Source: Xiphias gladius
Taxonomy: Eukaryota; Chordata; Actinopteri; Istiophoriformes; Xiphiidae
DNA length: 64,000 bases
Reading direction: 5' to 3'
Assembly (NCBI RefSeq): GCF_016859285.1
Contig: NC_053415.1
Span: 18,064,501-18,128,500 of the forward strand
Shown piece after piece: positions 1 through 20,807 of this stretch. The notes beneath the pieces were generated by a model that searched no databases, was not told the origin of the DNA, and saw nothing but the letters and a program-made list of their open reading frames with translations. Each line of letters starts with the position of its first letter. Positions within the stretch are counted from its first letter, which is position 1. A program made the translations under genes and the position numbers.

Positions 1-1669
1 GTGTCTGCCATTATGAAGAGCATCAGTAAACATTTGCCAGAATTTCATGAGAGGTTTTTAAGCTACAAAAAGAGTAGAACAATTTTAAAACACAGTGCAG
101 GTTAAGGAAAAAAGGAGGCCTTTGTACGAAGACGTTCAGTTTGGTTAAAAGCATTCTTCTGCAGTTGCAATATTATATGTTATGTTAATATGTTATTCTT
201 TACATAGATGATGGAAAAGAGGCAGGGTATCACAGTAAACACTGAGGAATCTGTTTAGAATTCCAAAAAAAAAGTGCAGTATTTTGCTATACCCAAATAC
301 CCATGAATAATACAGCAGTTAATGCTAATATCAGCATCCTAGGTGGTGAATTTACATGTGAATCCAGGCTGTCTGCACCGACAAACTGTAGTAGTGAGTC
401 ATGGCTGACCTCTGCATGTGCTGATTGGTAGTAGTTGAATATTCTTACGTGCCACCCCCATAGAAACTGCACTTTAATTTTGTTAGATTGAATTTTCCAC
501 CTAGCCTGTAGACAGTTGGCTAATGACCACCCAAGAGATACCACAGTATCTTGTATTGGTGTTAGCCCCGTTACTGTTCATCAGATTACACTGCATCCTG
601 TGTTTTGTTCATTTGTGTTACAGTTTGTACTCTCTATTGTCAGATTGTGTTGACTTAATACATTGACTAAGGTTAAAGGTTGTTTTAAATTGTTTGGATA
701 TTCATGTTGATTCTGCATCAAACCAGCAAGTTTTATGTTGTTTTGGTTGTTAATGCCTGCAAATTGAAGGATTATTTGTCCTGACCATACATCCTGAGCG
801 TTCCAAAATCTGCTTAGTGCGGAGACTGGTCAAATGTGGAAAAGTGGTCTCGATGTATTCTGTGTTTAAGATGAAGAATATAGGTATCATGGCAGAATGT
901 GGATGTGCTAATTAAGTTTTTGCTCAGTCTCACGTTGAATCTTTACGCTCACATTAACGGCTCTGCGGTATTCAGTCAGCCTTCCCATATTACAGTGCTA
1001 ATGAGATACCTATTTAAAATTCCCTTCACAGGATATTTGTATAATGCATTGTTCCATAGCAGGGTTTTGCAAACCATTCAACCAAGTAACTGTACATGTG
1101 TTGAAGTGCATTGCTGATAACTGCCTTTGCATTCAGATCTCCTCTGCTTTCTCGTTTGGTTGCATGATGTGACTGTTGAAGAGGTCATTAAGACAGGGTA
1201 ATTTCTCGACCTGTCAGGCACACTTTGTTGGGATGACCTCTTTCAGATATTTTACACTAGTGTGCCAACTGTACATACTCTGTGGTAGCAACCTTGGTAA
1301 ACATTAGGCTGGAGCTAAACTAAACACTGTTGTTTGAAGGGACAAACAGTGGAGAGTGGTATGGAATATAATGCAGTTGCCAGCGATTTGAAAAATATAA
1401 ATTATGATTTTTTTATTTTTATTTTTTTTTAAATCCACGTATTAGTGTTTAGGATGGTTGTTGACACATAAATATGATTACAAATGAGTGCGAGGCTGAT
1501 CTTTAGTATATTTATTGTCATTATAATCAAAAACTACCAATTAAAACAGGCAGATTGCACAGGACACACCTCCAACAAGTGATCGTGGTATGAATTCTCA
1601 ACCAAACCTACTGGAAAGAGTAAAAACATACACCAAGCCTGATCAAAAATCCAGGATTATTATGTCCAA

Positions 1670-1925
1670 TATGAAAAAAATAATTGTCAGCATATCCACT
1701 TTTATGTAATTAATTCTAAAGCTAAAAAAAAGACAAGTTGATTGAAAGAAGATTAAACACTTATTTTAATAATTGATTATTAATTTAAATCATTCTTTTC
1801 TAGAAAAAATGCCAAACATTCATTGGTTCCAGATTTTCAAATGTAAGGATTTCTGCTTTCATGTGACTTATATCACAACATACTTAATATCATTGGATTT
1901 TGGACTGTTTGTTTGATCAAAACCA
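1670..1925. repeat. Decayed copy of dispersed teleost repeat family A
   Basis: It carries the family's landmarks in weakened form: 'aaatgccaaacatt', 'ggttccag', a run resembling 'tctcaaatgt.aggattt', and 'ttggactgttt'. The same landmarks recur in the same order near 21.6, 38.4 and 48.4 kb. I recognise the family from percomorph genomes but cannot name it securely; it is non-autonomous and encodes nothing. Confidence 0.6.
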
Positions 1926-2499
1926 GAGGCTTAAAGACATCATCTTGAACTTTAAAAAATTGTGAAAGGCATTTTTTTTTTTTTTTTTTTTCTGTTTTCA
2001 GACATTTAATGCATCAAACAAGTTGTTCATATGAACACAATAGAAATGGGATGAGTAGTGTTGATCCAGGGGAACTTGAACTCATCTGATGGGGTTTTTG
2101 CGGTATATCAGACCAAAAAAAACCTTTAGGAACCACTGTTTTAGGGTCTATGGTTGTTGGTCATAAAAGCACACTGCCCAGTACAAACAGCTGCTAAAGC
2201 TGCTTTGTGATTGAAGACTTGCCCCTCATGTCCTCGTACTGCTGATACAGGTCTGTTTGTTTATCAGCATGTACTGTGTTAACGCTGCCGTGCCCTCTTG
2301 GCATTGTTTGATTCGGTCAGCTAGTATGTAAATGCCTTTTGTCCGGCAGTGGGATAAGTGAAGAAGTTGATTAGAGCTTCAGCCAGGAGCAGTTGTGGTG
2401 GATTTAGTTGGTAAGCCCCTTCCTCTGTAGACCACAATACAGCCATGCATTCCAGTCCAGTCATTCTGATTCACTGGACACCTGTGCAGCACCATAGCA

Positions 2500-2760
2500 G
2501 GGCTGTGTCCCCACTATATTAACTCTCTGACCATGCTGGAAATGAATTTAAAAGGGCTCTTAAATGAAATACTAATGGAATGTAAAGCTAATCTAAATAT
2601 GCTAATCCCAAAACACTTCATAAACATAGACAGCAACAGCCCGCCACCCACTCTCTGTAGACGCTTGCTGTGGAATGCTTTAGCCACAGGGGGTCTAGCA
2701 GTAATGACAGGCTTGTGGTGGATTAATGTGGAGTTATTTATTTCCGATTGAGTGAGTCCC
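2500..2760. promoter_or_regulatory. Candidate conserved non-coding block upstream of pou2f1
   Basis: The sequence is of higher complexity than its surroundings and rich in TAAT cores (AAATGAA, GCTAATC). It contains one octamer-like site ATGCTAAT at 2599-2606 and the G-rich run 'gccacagggggtct'. Composition and position suggest a regulatory element, but conservation cannot be tested here. A poly-C/poly-T tract (2774-2806) bounds it on the right. Confidence 0.3.
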
Positions 2761-2772
2761 CCTCCCACTCAT

Positions 2773-2806
<34 letters not shown>

Positions 2807-3079
2807 TATAGAGCAGTTGGGCCACGTCTCCATGACTCCTGGAGATTCTCTGAACGAGAAGTCTTAGACATTCTATTAATGCAGCGCGCCTTGCTAACAT
2901 GCCTGGACCACCGCCGACAGGCCTCACACTGCATTCTGGGATATCTTCAGCCAGTTACCTGCTCTTAGCTAATTACTTTTTAGCCGCTCACTCGCACAAT
3001 AATTGGGCTTGTGCTGCTGTCTCCCCTCCCTCTGCTGCGCCAAGTACTAGTTTGAGCACTTTTTTTCCTTTTGCTGTTT

Positions 3080-3300
3080 CGTCCTTATTCCCCTGTTTTT
3101 TTTATCGTCCTCCAAAAGCCATCCAATTAATATGCTAATGAGCTGATAAATATTTATAGGGGTTTAAATTATGCAGAAAGCTTTCAGAGCCCGGTGTGAA
3201 ATGCGTCGCTCGCAGGACTTCAAAGCCTTGCATTGCTAACGAGGCAGGGGCAGATTTGCATACGGCTTTAATCAGCTGAATACTGATTATGCTTCATTAT
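3080..3300. promoter_or_regulatory. Candidate promoter-proximal element of pou2f1 with exact octamer
   Basis: It contains an exact octamer (ATTTGCAT, 3254-3261), a one-mismatch octamer ATGCTAAT (3132-3139), TAAT cores and an A/T-rich 'aaatatttata' stretch. It lies just upstream of the 5' leader of the first pou2f1 exon seen. Oct-1 binds ATGCAAAT, so autoregulation is a natural hypothesis. The function is inferred. Confidence 0.4.
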
Positions 3301-3430
3301 AGAGTTGGAGGTGGTGTGGGGTGTGGGGGGGCAGAGTTGGAGGAGGCCGCCAGCTGCACTTGTCGTTTGTTTCATTCCAGCAAGAGAGGGAGAGGGTGAA
3401 CTTTTTCAGAAGTACAGACAATCTTGGCAC

Positions 3431-3458
3431 ACGAGAGAGAGAGAGAGAGAGAGAGAGG
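3431..3458. repeat. (GA)n microsatellite in the pou2f1 5' leader
   Basis: About 14 GA dinucleotides lie within the purine-rich leader between the candidate promoter block and the start codon. Further GA-rich runs occur at 3480-3540. Such tracts can bind GAGA-type factors, but nothing more can be said from sequence. Confidence 0.8.
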
Positions 3459-3778
3459 GGAGTGAAAAGTAGGCACTGTAAAGAGAGAGGGGCAGAGCTA
3501 TAAGAAAAGAAAAGAGAGAGAGCGCAGAGTGAGGGAAGGAGAGCTGTTTGCCTAAACCCTGGTGGCTTTCACAGTGTGCGTATCCCAGTGTTGTTCAGTG
3601 AACCGTGCGACGGACAGTGCCACTGTGTCTGTGTGTAGCTCTGGTTGTATTGAACTCTGCTCGCTGCTGACCAGTGGAGAGTGAAGAGAGGGAGGAGTGG
3701 GAGGAGGCACAGAGTGCCGGACACCCTGTCGGGGGGTTTGCCCGGCAGAGGCAATTTTCCTTGATAGGTTCGGCAACC

Positions 3779-11989
<8,211 letters not shown>

Positions 11990-12192
11990 AGCCAGTCAGG
12001 CTGCATCCCGAATTAACGCCCTATTTCTTATGTCGTGCACTACTTTTATCACACCATGTAGGGAATAGGGAGGTTGTTTGATATAGGCTCTGTGTTTCAC
12101 TAACCACCCCACATTCTTTGCATTGTATCTATCATTATTTAATCCTTTTGCTGCCACCAAAAAGAAAAGAACCTCAGAAGAGATTGAGGTTA

Positions 12193-12225
<33 letters not shown>

Positions 12226-12371
12226 TTTATTTGCTGTCTTTTCCTTCATGATTCTTGGATGTTTTTTCCACAAACAGTAGCCAGATGGACACTGTTGTTG
12301 GCCTGCCGCTCCTCATGAACCTTGAAAAGTGTCCAGGAAGAAAATATTCTCGGCACCATCAAGCTGTTCAC

Positions 12372-12405
<34 letters not shown>

Positions 12406-12426
12406 ATAATATATAATATATATATA

Positions 12427-12461
<35 letters not shown>

Positions 12462-12482
12462 ATGTGTGTATATACATATATA
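12372..12482. repeat. (GTATAT)n / TA-rich microsatellite in the pou2f1 3' UTR
   Basis: Imperfect GTATAT and TA repeats form a nearly self-complementary stretch: the left and right GTATAT arms flank a central pure TA run. In RNA it could fold into a long A-U hairpin. The Tyr-Val-Tyr frame it creates is not coding. Confidence 0.85.
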
Positions 12483-13620
12483 TCCTCATCCCCCTATTTC
12501 CAGGTCAGAAGTTTCTCTGAAATATTTCTAACCAAAATTGTTAGGATTTTGCTCTTTTAACATTCAAACTAAACTGATTTACTACTAATTTCACAATATT
12601 CATCATCACTAATGGGGATTTGTGTGTCACCCCATCTTTAATTATCTCTTGGGTTTTTGGACAGGCCTTGATGTAAATCATATCAAAGTTATATTTTAGA
12701 GACTTTTTTCCTTTTATCTTTACTGTCTGTATTTTTTGACATTTTCAGAACTTTGTAAGTCTAATATTAAGTTAAGTTTTAACTATCACTTTTTAATCGT
12801 GGTTATAAGGCTTTAAAAACAAGTAATAAGTGGCCGATATAAAGGTTATCTTTGCTTTAAGGGTCGGAGAGACCAGATGTGTCTCTCTGAGTCTCTCTTT
12901 CTGGAAACACTGAGTTTTACGTCGTCCTGCGGTGGCGAAGTAGCCGCTGAGTTTTTGTAAAACGACGGTCTAGGTGTGGATCATAGACACTGATAGAAAT
13001 TGACTGAAAACATTATGTTGAGAGCTTTAAAAAGAGCTGCAGACCTGCAGTCCTGTGTCCAATTAAGTGATTAGTTTTGGATGGTGATCCATTGGAAAAC
13101 TGTACATTATGTTTGGATTCAGAGGTAGAAAGTAGAAGTCTGCATGTGTTTTCTATAGCTCAGGCAGGTGCTGAGAGTTCAGTAACTGCGCAAGGCTCTG
13201 CGGCCGACTGGTCTGCTTTGAGGATGACTAGTCAGGTGGCATGGTCATCATACTAAATGTATGGTGGCATTGGCTAGATGAGGTTATTGTATTGTGTTTT
13301 TTGTTTTCTTTTTCTTTTTTAATAGTAGTACCGTTGTATCTACTTGTGCACAGTATCTGTACCAAAAAACTGGATTGATGAGCTGCAGTCTGCCTTTTTT
13401 GGGAGGAATGAAATTCTGTCTTTTTTTTTTTTTTTTTTTTTCCTGCAGTCACTTGACTGGCTTACGTACTTTAAGATATACCAAAAATATTTGTTAAAAT
13501 AATTGCTGTGTGTAGTTGGTGTAGCTTAGTCTAGTCAATATATTTATGAGTACAGAATCTCTCTCCATTGTCAACAGATATTAGAAATGCAATATTTTGA
13601 TGATCATTTTCCAAAGATGA

Positions 13621-13658
<38 letters not shown>

Positions 13659-15880
13659 GACCAAATGTCTCATAGCTCAACTTTTAATTGGCAGCACAAC
13701 TGACCAAAAGAGAGGAACTGGCGGATTTGGGCATGAGAAAATAGTTTCCTTTTACTCTTTTTGCATTGATTTTTTTTTTTTTTTTTTTAAATCACCGGGG
13801 CCTTGCCCCAACACCTGATCCTGGTTTTCTTTGAGCCATTTGATGGCTCGTTTTCCTTTTGGATTAGTTTTGGCCGTTTTGGTAGCAGTTTTGGGATTTT
13901 GTGAAACGTAATAGAAAGGTTCTGTTGTTTGGTTTTGTACTAATATTCAGCCATAAAACAACAGCTTGAACCAAAGTGGTTTTCCTCAGTAGTTGCTGTG
14001 CCTGTCCGAGCACACAAGCTGCCGTTCATGATCTCTACTCTCCACACCGCTAAAGCAAAATATTTTCCTCTTCTCTCACCTCTGTCAGTACCTTCTAATT
14101 CCTGATTTGGTGCTGCTGGATAAGGATCACAGAAACTTAGCTTTAACAACTTATTGCTGAAGCTCCTGTTGGAGTTCCGCTGTTGAGAGGCCTGCATGCT
14201 TTCCTATAGCTTTATGTCTACATCCTATGAAAATCAGGTTTTGCGGTTTGGGCCCTCCCATCTGGAGGGCTCATCTATGTTAATGAATAGATCTGATCAT
14301 CAGATGACTTACTACACATCCTCTCAACACCACTATTTTGAACCAGCATGTTAGGAAACGATATTGTGCTCCCTAAATCTGTCTCTGGACTAGTTTAAAA
14401 CCTGCCAAATTATCTTACCCAACACAGCGTCGGGCTAAGTACTCTTATGTGCTTCACATTTAACTAAACCCCAAACAAAAGTAGCATTGTCCTGCTGCTC
14501 CCAAATAACAAAGTGAATTACCCACAGTGATTATTAAATCACTGAGACTGTAAGCAGCAAAATTTGTCCATGTTATCCTCTTGTCTACTTCTTTTCTGTT
14601 GTTGATTTATTTTGACTGAATATACCTCAGCAGCACTTAAACATAAGGTTCACCTTTAGACATTTCTGTGTATAGAACAGTGTAGAATGTATAAGTACTG
14701 TCTGGCTTACCATTCAGAGTTTATACTGATGTACCACACATAGGAGCATACATAAAAAGACAACCTACTACTGCTATTTTCTAGAACTACTATTTATGGG
14801 GTATTTCCAGGTTTAAATATTATTTTGAGATCCTTCTTGCCAAAGTAAAAGCCTTTCTCTTTGCAGCTCGGCGGGTGTCTGGCTGCTCACGTTGCTGGTT
14901 TCCCTGTCTTTCGGGCCACGACGGGCTAAAGGACTCAGTCCTGTTCCAGTGCTGTTTATAGATACTAAAGAGTTGAACGTGTGCTAGCAAGATGACCCAG
15001 TTGCCATCGGCACCATAGGATGTTACTGAAATATTTATCTGAGGAAAGACTTAAGAATTAGAGAAACGATCTTTTCTTAATTCTATACATATAAATATAT
15101 ATATAAACACTTGTAAGATATTCATATTTTATATTTGAACCAGTATGTTATCAAGACTGAATGTAGTGTTTATCATGCTTACTCAAAAAAAGAACTCCCC
15201 TTAATCTTCCTTTTTATTATCGAAGAAGAGCTTTTTTTGTTTTTGGTTTTTTTTTTTTTTTGGTTTTCTTTTTTTGTTTTTAACTTTCAAGACCAAAAAA
15301 ATAAAGAGAAGAAATTCTGAGGCCACGCCCTGGTGGAGCGTGAGTCCCTGACACCTGTGTCTGTCACGTATTGGCGAGGTCCTTTCCACTGGAGGGTCTC
15401 GTTCAGGCGCTCCTGACACAGGTTCTGTGGTTTGGTAGGAGACTCTGAAGCATCTGATCTTAATCTTTTAATAGAGTTTTGTTTTTGTTTTGTTTTTTTG
15501 GTTGAGTCATTGTGGACTTGATTTGCTGTGCTGTCTTTAACAATCATTTGAGGTTTTTTTTTTGTTTTTAATATTACTTTATGCCTTTAATTGTTTTGTA
15601 TAGTGTGAGAGGGCAAGATCACTGGCTTTCTTAGTTTGACAAAGATTAACATTATCATTTATGCCTTATTGTTACGTAGAAGACATGAGCATTGTAGCAT
15701 TGTTGTGTGAGAGTGAGAGCTTTAGCGTTGAGCTCACCTGGTGCATTGTTTTCACTGAAACAGTACAGTGTACTTTGGGCATTTTGGTGCGTGGGATGAT
15801 TACGTTGCTACCTGTTTTTTAGGTGTGACTCAGACAGGTTGAGGATACCTGTGAGAAAAGCTTTACTAATAATTCCAGCA

Positions 15881-15905
15881 GGTGGGTGGGTGGGTGGGTG
15901 GGTGG

Positions 15906-15954
<49 letters not shown>
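15881..15954. repeat. (GGGT)n followed by (GT)n in the pou2f1 3' UTR
   Basis: Five to six GGGT units are followed by about 23 GT units. The GGGT part has the four or more G-runs needed for an intramolecular G-quadruplex in the RNA sense strand. Quadruplex formation is inferred only from the pattern. Confidence 0.85.
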
Positions 15955-15956
<2 letters not shown>

Positions 15957-18628
15957 CGAGCGAGTGTGTCTAACAAAGAGAGAATAGTGAGGGCAGTCTG
16001 CAAACCATTATAGTGCATTTTCCCATCTTCCAGCAGGTGTTTGAGTGTTTTTTTTTTTGTTGTTTTTTTTTAAGGTGAGACACGAGAGTACTTATTTTTG
16101 TTGTTTGTCTGGGGGGGGGGGGTGTTCTCTGCTGATTAACTAGAGCCTTTAAGCAAGCCAGTTTTTGGTTTATAATGGTAAAACTACAGTTTGTGTTCTG
16201 CTTATGAGTAGCTAACAACTGATGATCTTCTTGGCGCTGACTTGGCTTTAATGCTTCAGTTTCAGTGAGTGATTCTGAGATTTTGAGATGCTCTTGTGGA
16301 TCAGCCACACAGCAAGTTTTCATATGTTGATCCACCACACTGGTTTGCTGGCTTTTAACGTTGACAAAGGAAGCGTGGAGCACCAGTAAGGCAAAAGGAG
16401 CTGTCGTATACCTCATTTCTAACTCAAGACTGAGTGAAACCTGCTTTAATCTACTTAAGAAATAAGAAAAATATTTTATAAAATCTCACAAAAAAAAAAA
16501 ACCATGAAATTACACAAGTTGTGTCAGTGGAGAAGCTCGGTCATACCTGTACTTTGTGAAGGATTGTGGAAAATGCCGCCACAAGGGGGAGACATAATAC
16601 ATACCAGTTCTTATGAATGTCTGCTGTTTTCCTGTCACAGTCTGGTGTTCTTATACCGCACACTGTTATGTTTCAGCATTGAAAAGAAATTATTCGTTGT
16701 AGCTTGCGAAAAATGTTTCTTTTATCCTCAATTGTCAGCTTAAAGTCTCTTTCTATTATTTAAATAGACCACTTGATTGTTGTGGTGTAGGTAGACGCGC
16801 ATTTTAACACGCCCTCCATGTTTGAGCATCTTTTTGAGTTTGACAATCCTGTTTTATTATTATTATTATTATTTTGAATTTTATTTTCACTCTGACCAGG
16901 TACAGGTATGCACGTGTCTTCCCACATGACGGTGTGCTGTCGCAGCCCGCTCTCGCTTCCCTGTGGTACCAACATTAACCAAAGACTTCTAACTTGATTG
17001 TATACGGACGACACCATCTTCCCGCCCATCCCCGCCTCACTGCCCAGCATCAAATCCCGACTGCACGCTCTCACCCGAGTCCTCGGTTCATCAGTAGAAA
17101 AAGTTTGCTTTTTATTGCATGCGAATGTGTATCCGCCCCGGAAAAAAAACAAAAAAAAAACAAAAACAAAAAAAACCACCCCGGCGTCCCGCCGGTGCAG
17201 CGGTTTCAGTGCCTGTGGGCGGGGATCGGAGGGGCCTGAACGGAAGCTGAGCGGGCTTCTCTCTGACAGACACAAACCGATCTGGTGGTAGCTGGGTGAT
17301 GTTTGTTAATACACACTGAGGGTTAATCCTGTGCACACTGTACATGCTCAGGACTCTGTATTATTGTCTGTCTTGAGCGCTGTTGCTAAGATGTTCCCCC
17401 TCCACTCTTTCTCTCTCAAGGACTGTGGTGAAAATGCTGTTCCTGCCTCTCACACGTGCGTCTGTCTCTTCCTCATCACCTGTACACTGTAGTCCCAGGG
17501 CATTACCCTGTTGTCTCCAGGAATACACATCCTGCGTCCGCTAAAAACTCACTGCTGTGTCCCGCCTCGCCCCCCCACCCTCCCCCTTCCGCTCTCTCTC
17601 CTTTGACATTGTCTCTTCACTACAGACTCTGATCAGCTGTGACACTATGCATCATGGTCCTTCACTCTGCATGGACTGTGTCCCTCCGGCTCAGACCTCT
17701 GGCCGGCGGGCTTCAGTGACACTTTGTTTAATGCTTTACTCTAGGTGAGGTTGTAGGACCTCACGAGCGCTATCCCAAAGCAAAAAAATCCAAATATTTT
17801 AACTTTTGACAAATGCAGATACCAAAGAAATCTCTCTGTCCTATGTCTCTCTCTCTGTTTTCTCTCCCTTCCACCCTGCAGCATGTGTATTAAGAGACAA
17901 ACCCAGCACTGGCTTTAGTCCTAGCCTCAGTAATTCCAAAGCTTAGATGTATATTTTGGTATATTTCTGAGAAAAACTTGCGTGAAAAGCGTCTGTTTCC
18001 CGTTTGTTTGTTGTAATCTTTTTTCTGTCACAGCATGGAACTAATTGCAAAACTGTCTTACTCTTGGTAGGTTAAAGATATAGTATTTTTGTATGTTTTT
18101 GGGTGTGTCATGTGTGTGATTATCAGTTCACAGCCCAAGTGACCATGGCTTTCAACAAAAGAGAAAAATAAGGAAAAAAACAAAAAAAAACGCTAACCAT
18201 GTACATATTAAGTCTGTGTATCTCAAGAAATGCATTCTGTAAAACATTTACTACTCACGTTGGAAGCTTGGGCTCATCTAAAGGAATGTGTCCCCGTTTT
18301 ATTTCCCCTTTTTTCTTATTCTGCAGTCTGATAAGAATTTTACTTTCCAGGACTCTAATGTAAAGAGTTTTGGTTTCCATCATGGACTACAACACTGAGG
18401 GACACTGCTCCGATCTGACTATAAGACAAAAAAAAGAAAAAAAAAAAAAGGCCTCCAGTCATGGCGGCATAGAACTGAAAGATTGTGTAGGAGTTTTAAG
18501 TATGTGAATCAGGATACATAGTAGATTTTGATGCATTTGTCTGCTGTATTTTTGTTTGTTTTGTTTTTATACACATATAAAGATAATCTTTTACTGTAAC
18601 TGTACAGTTCTCTTTTGTTGTAAACATC

Positions 18629-18634
18629 ATTAAA
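18629..18634 (+). terminator. pou2f1: Poly(A) signal ATTAAA, probable distal end of pou2f1
   Basis: ATTAAA followed 10-30 bases later by 'gtgttttgacatgtgctttt', a GT/T-rich downstream element. It is the last good signal before the sequence changes character. Shorter transcripts could use the AATAAA at 15300. Confidence 0.6.
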
Positions 18635-18659
18635 CCATTTTCCAAGTGTTTTGACATGT

Positions 18660-20800
18660 GCTTTTGTCTTTTTATTGGGATTCATTTACACGATACAGCA
18701 CACTGGAGTTATAATCTACACTGTGGATGGCACTGTAGGTCGGTAAGTCCATCACTTTGGTCCAGAACAAAATGTCTCAGCAAGTATAACATCAATTGCA
18801 ATCAAATTTAATTCACATTCATGTCCCCCCCATTTAACAGATAATGAATGAATTGATACTGTAAAACACAAGAGTAATAATATAAAATAATATAGAATGT
18901 GCATTAATAATCACTTAATATCCTTATATCTGCACAACTGTACAACTAAATTATATTCTAAATGATTTACTAAATGTTTATATACCTCAGAAATCAAGGT
19001 AAAATGTTACCAAATTAGCAAATGTTGTTGCGTTTAGCTGGAAGCAGAGCCACTATCATGGCTCTAGACTTTTTCAGCAAAATGTGGAGTCTTTTGTGTA
19101 TTTTTAGATTTAAAAAAATGAAGAGTTTTATGTTTATAAGGCTGCAGAGTTTAGGAGTTTACAGTAGTGATAACTCTTTTCCACCATCGATTCATTTGAC
19201 ATTTTCCGGATCCACATAATATTTGGCATTTTTGCCTGCTATATGACTGAAGCACTTGGTTAGTTATCATGAGAGACGCTGACTTCGATCCCATCTGCTG
19301 ACTAATCGATTCATCAGCCGATCGTCTCAGCCGCAGTGAGCAACGCTGTGTCTTGACCCGGGAGTGATCGTGCCGGACTTCACTGGCGAACCCGAGGCGG
19401 AGGCGGGCGAGTGGGGAGCAAAGATTCGTAGGGGTCTTTATCCCTCTCCTCAGGTTGGGCCGGCTGTGGGGGGGGGCACCATTGATCAGACCTGCACTTT
19501 TCTCTGTTTTCATTCACATTGTTCACACATGAGTGTTGCCCAGATCAGACTGTTCAGCCAGATTCTGATGCACCTTTGTTTTGTTGTCACTTAAAATTGA
19601 AACGATGACATGAAACACTGCAGACGACCTCGTTTGTTTGCCCTCCGGTTCGTGGCCTGACAAACGGCGTAATTGGCCGCTGTCTTGTTTGTGGTGAGAA
19701 CCTGCGGGAATCTGGCACCTCGACTTCATGTGCTCGATATGGTCAAAACACAACGAAACATGACACTGACGCCGACTGCATTATTAAACCACTCCGGATC
19801 ACAAAGTGGGAATGCCTTGCCGTCCCCTTTTTTCCAGGGTGCAGCCAATCCCGGTAACGAGACGCAAGTCGTTCAATGAGCATTGGAATTCTGAACGAAC
19901 CTTTTAAACGGCGCAGCGAGGCGCCACGTTTTTGTTTTGTTTTTCTTTTTTACAGGGTTTTCGTAAATGAGGGCGTCGGGATTTGAATTTGGTGGCATCA
20001 AGTGACGCCATTCGCAGTTTTTCCACCGACCTTCACCTGGAGATGGGCTCTGTGCGCTCACAGAACATTTGACTTTGAAACCAACCCCCGGCGCTGTCGC
20101 GACATCCCGCCAGTCGGTCGACTACTCACGATTTGTCGCTAAATGACGTCACCGCAGTCTCTTTCTGCTGCGCAGCTTCAATGGAGACTAGTGCGGATTT
20201 TAAAAACACATTTAAATGGAGTTGAGCGATATTATTAAAAACACATATGAACGCGAATGCGATTTAGTGTAAAATTTCCCTTTAATTAAACAGCAGACGT
20301 TTTGACCTGTCACAGAAGGAAAAGCACAGGTGTAAATAATAAAAATGAACGCGGGCTGCATTCCACTTCAGTTTCAGAGTCTTAGTATTGTTCATGCTGG
20401 CTCACCGTCCCTCTGTCACGGCTTAACCGGGACACTTGAAGAGAACAGAGCCGTTGTTAACGTTATTAGTAACACGTGCTTTTTTTTCCCACTATGAAAG
20501 GTCGAAATGTGTGCTGTGATAAAAAAAAAAGGCCAAGGGAGAGCGAGATCAAATTCAAACTGTCTGGATTTTAGCATTGTTTTGAATTTTTACAAAATGA
20601 AGGGGGGGGAAAAAAGCTGAAGTAAGGTTATTTCAGTGCAGGCTTTTATGAGTTTGTATGGTTTTCACACATTGGTTTTGCCACCAGAGACAGAGATTTT
20701 CAGATATACTGATAAAACACGCTACCCATTATAACCCCAAAGCTGTGATACGTCCTTGTTTCCTATTATTTTGACCATATCCTGAGGCTTTTAAAAAAAA
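18660..20800. other. Intergenic region between convergent genes, with a CpG-rich core
   Basis: Between the presumed 3' ends of pou2f1 and the ITAM adaptor gene. The part from about 19260 to 20200 is rich in CpG (runs such as 'cgaggcggaggcgggcgag', 'gcgctgtcgcgacatcccgcc') and carries a palindromic CRE. No exon could be recognised on either strand; open frames of 60-120 codons occur on both strands but match no family I know. The remainder is A/T-rich with T and A tracts. Confidence 0.5.
20144..20151. promoter_or_regulatory. Palindromic CRE (TGACGTCA) in a CpG-rich stretch
   Basis: A perfect full CRE, the binding site of CREB/ATF factors, lies in the right part of the CpG-rich stretch 19260-20200. 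Full CREs with surrounding CpG are typical of active promoters, but no transcript start or coding exon could be assigned nearby. Confidence 0.5.
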
Positions 20801-20807
20801 AAGTTCA

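Larger units (their letters stand above)
1..3330. other. Non-coding DNA upstream of the first pou2f1 exon seen
   Basis: I find no exon with recognisable protein similarity and sound splice sites here. The short open frames have no codon structure. The stretch is either the 5' flank of pou2f1 or, if an upstream ubiquitous promoter lies outside the window, its first intron. It holds a decayed dispersed repeat at about 1670-1925, poly-T tracts (1967-1990 and 2784-2806), and two A/T-rich blocks with octamer-like sites (about 2500-2760 and 3080-3300), described separately. Confidence 0.6.
11990..18655 (+). other. pou2f1: Long 3' UTR of pou2f1
   Basis: From the TGA to about 18655 no other exon is recognisable. 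A canonical variant poly(A) signal ATTAAA lies at 18629-18634, followed by a GT/T-rich downstream element. An earlier AATAAA at 15300-15305 followed by GT-rich DNA could give a shorter mRNA. Mammalian Oct-1 mRNAs also have very long 3' UTRs. It contains several T tracts (for example 12197-12224, 13623-13651), a GTATAT block (12372-12482), (GGGT)n and (GT)n runs (15881-15954), and a CTCF-like sequence (16576-16591). Confidence 0.65.

Noticed and set aside
2680..2705. CTCF-like 'gccacagggggtct'
   Set aside because: One base short of the core spacing; too weak to list as a site without ChIP data.
12322..12531. Tyr-Val-rich open frame in the pou2f1 3' UTR
   Set aside because: It arises from GTATAT repeats and has no codon structure outside them.
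16760..17275. 171-codon minus-strand frame in the pou2f1 3' UTR
   Set aside because: It includes translated homopolymers (poly-Phe and poly-Asn from T and TTA runs), has no domain and lies opposite UTR sequence.
19151..19879. Frames of 65-120 codons in the CpG-rich stretch
   Set aside because: No family resemblance and overlapping frames on both strands. High GC lowers stop-codon frequency, so such frames are expected by chance.
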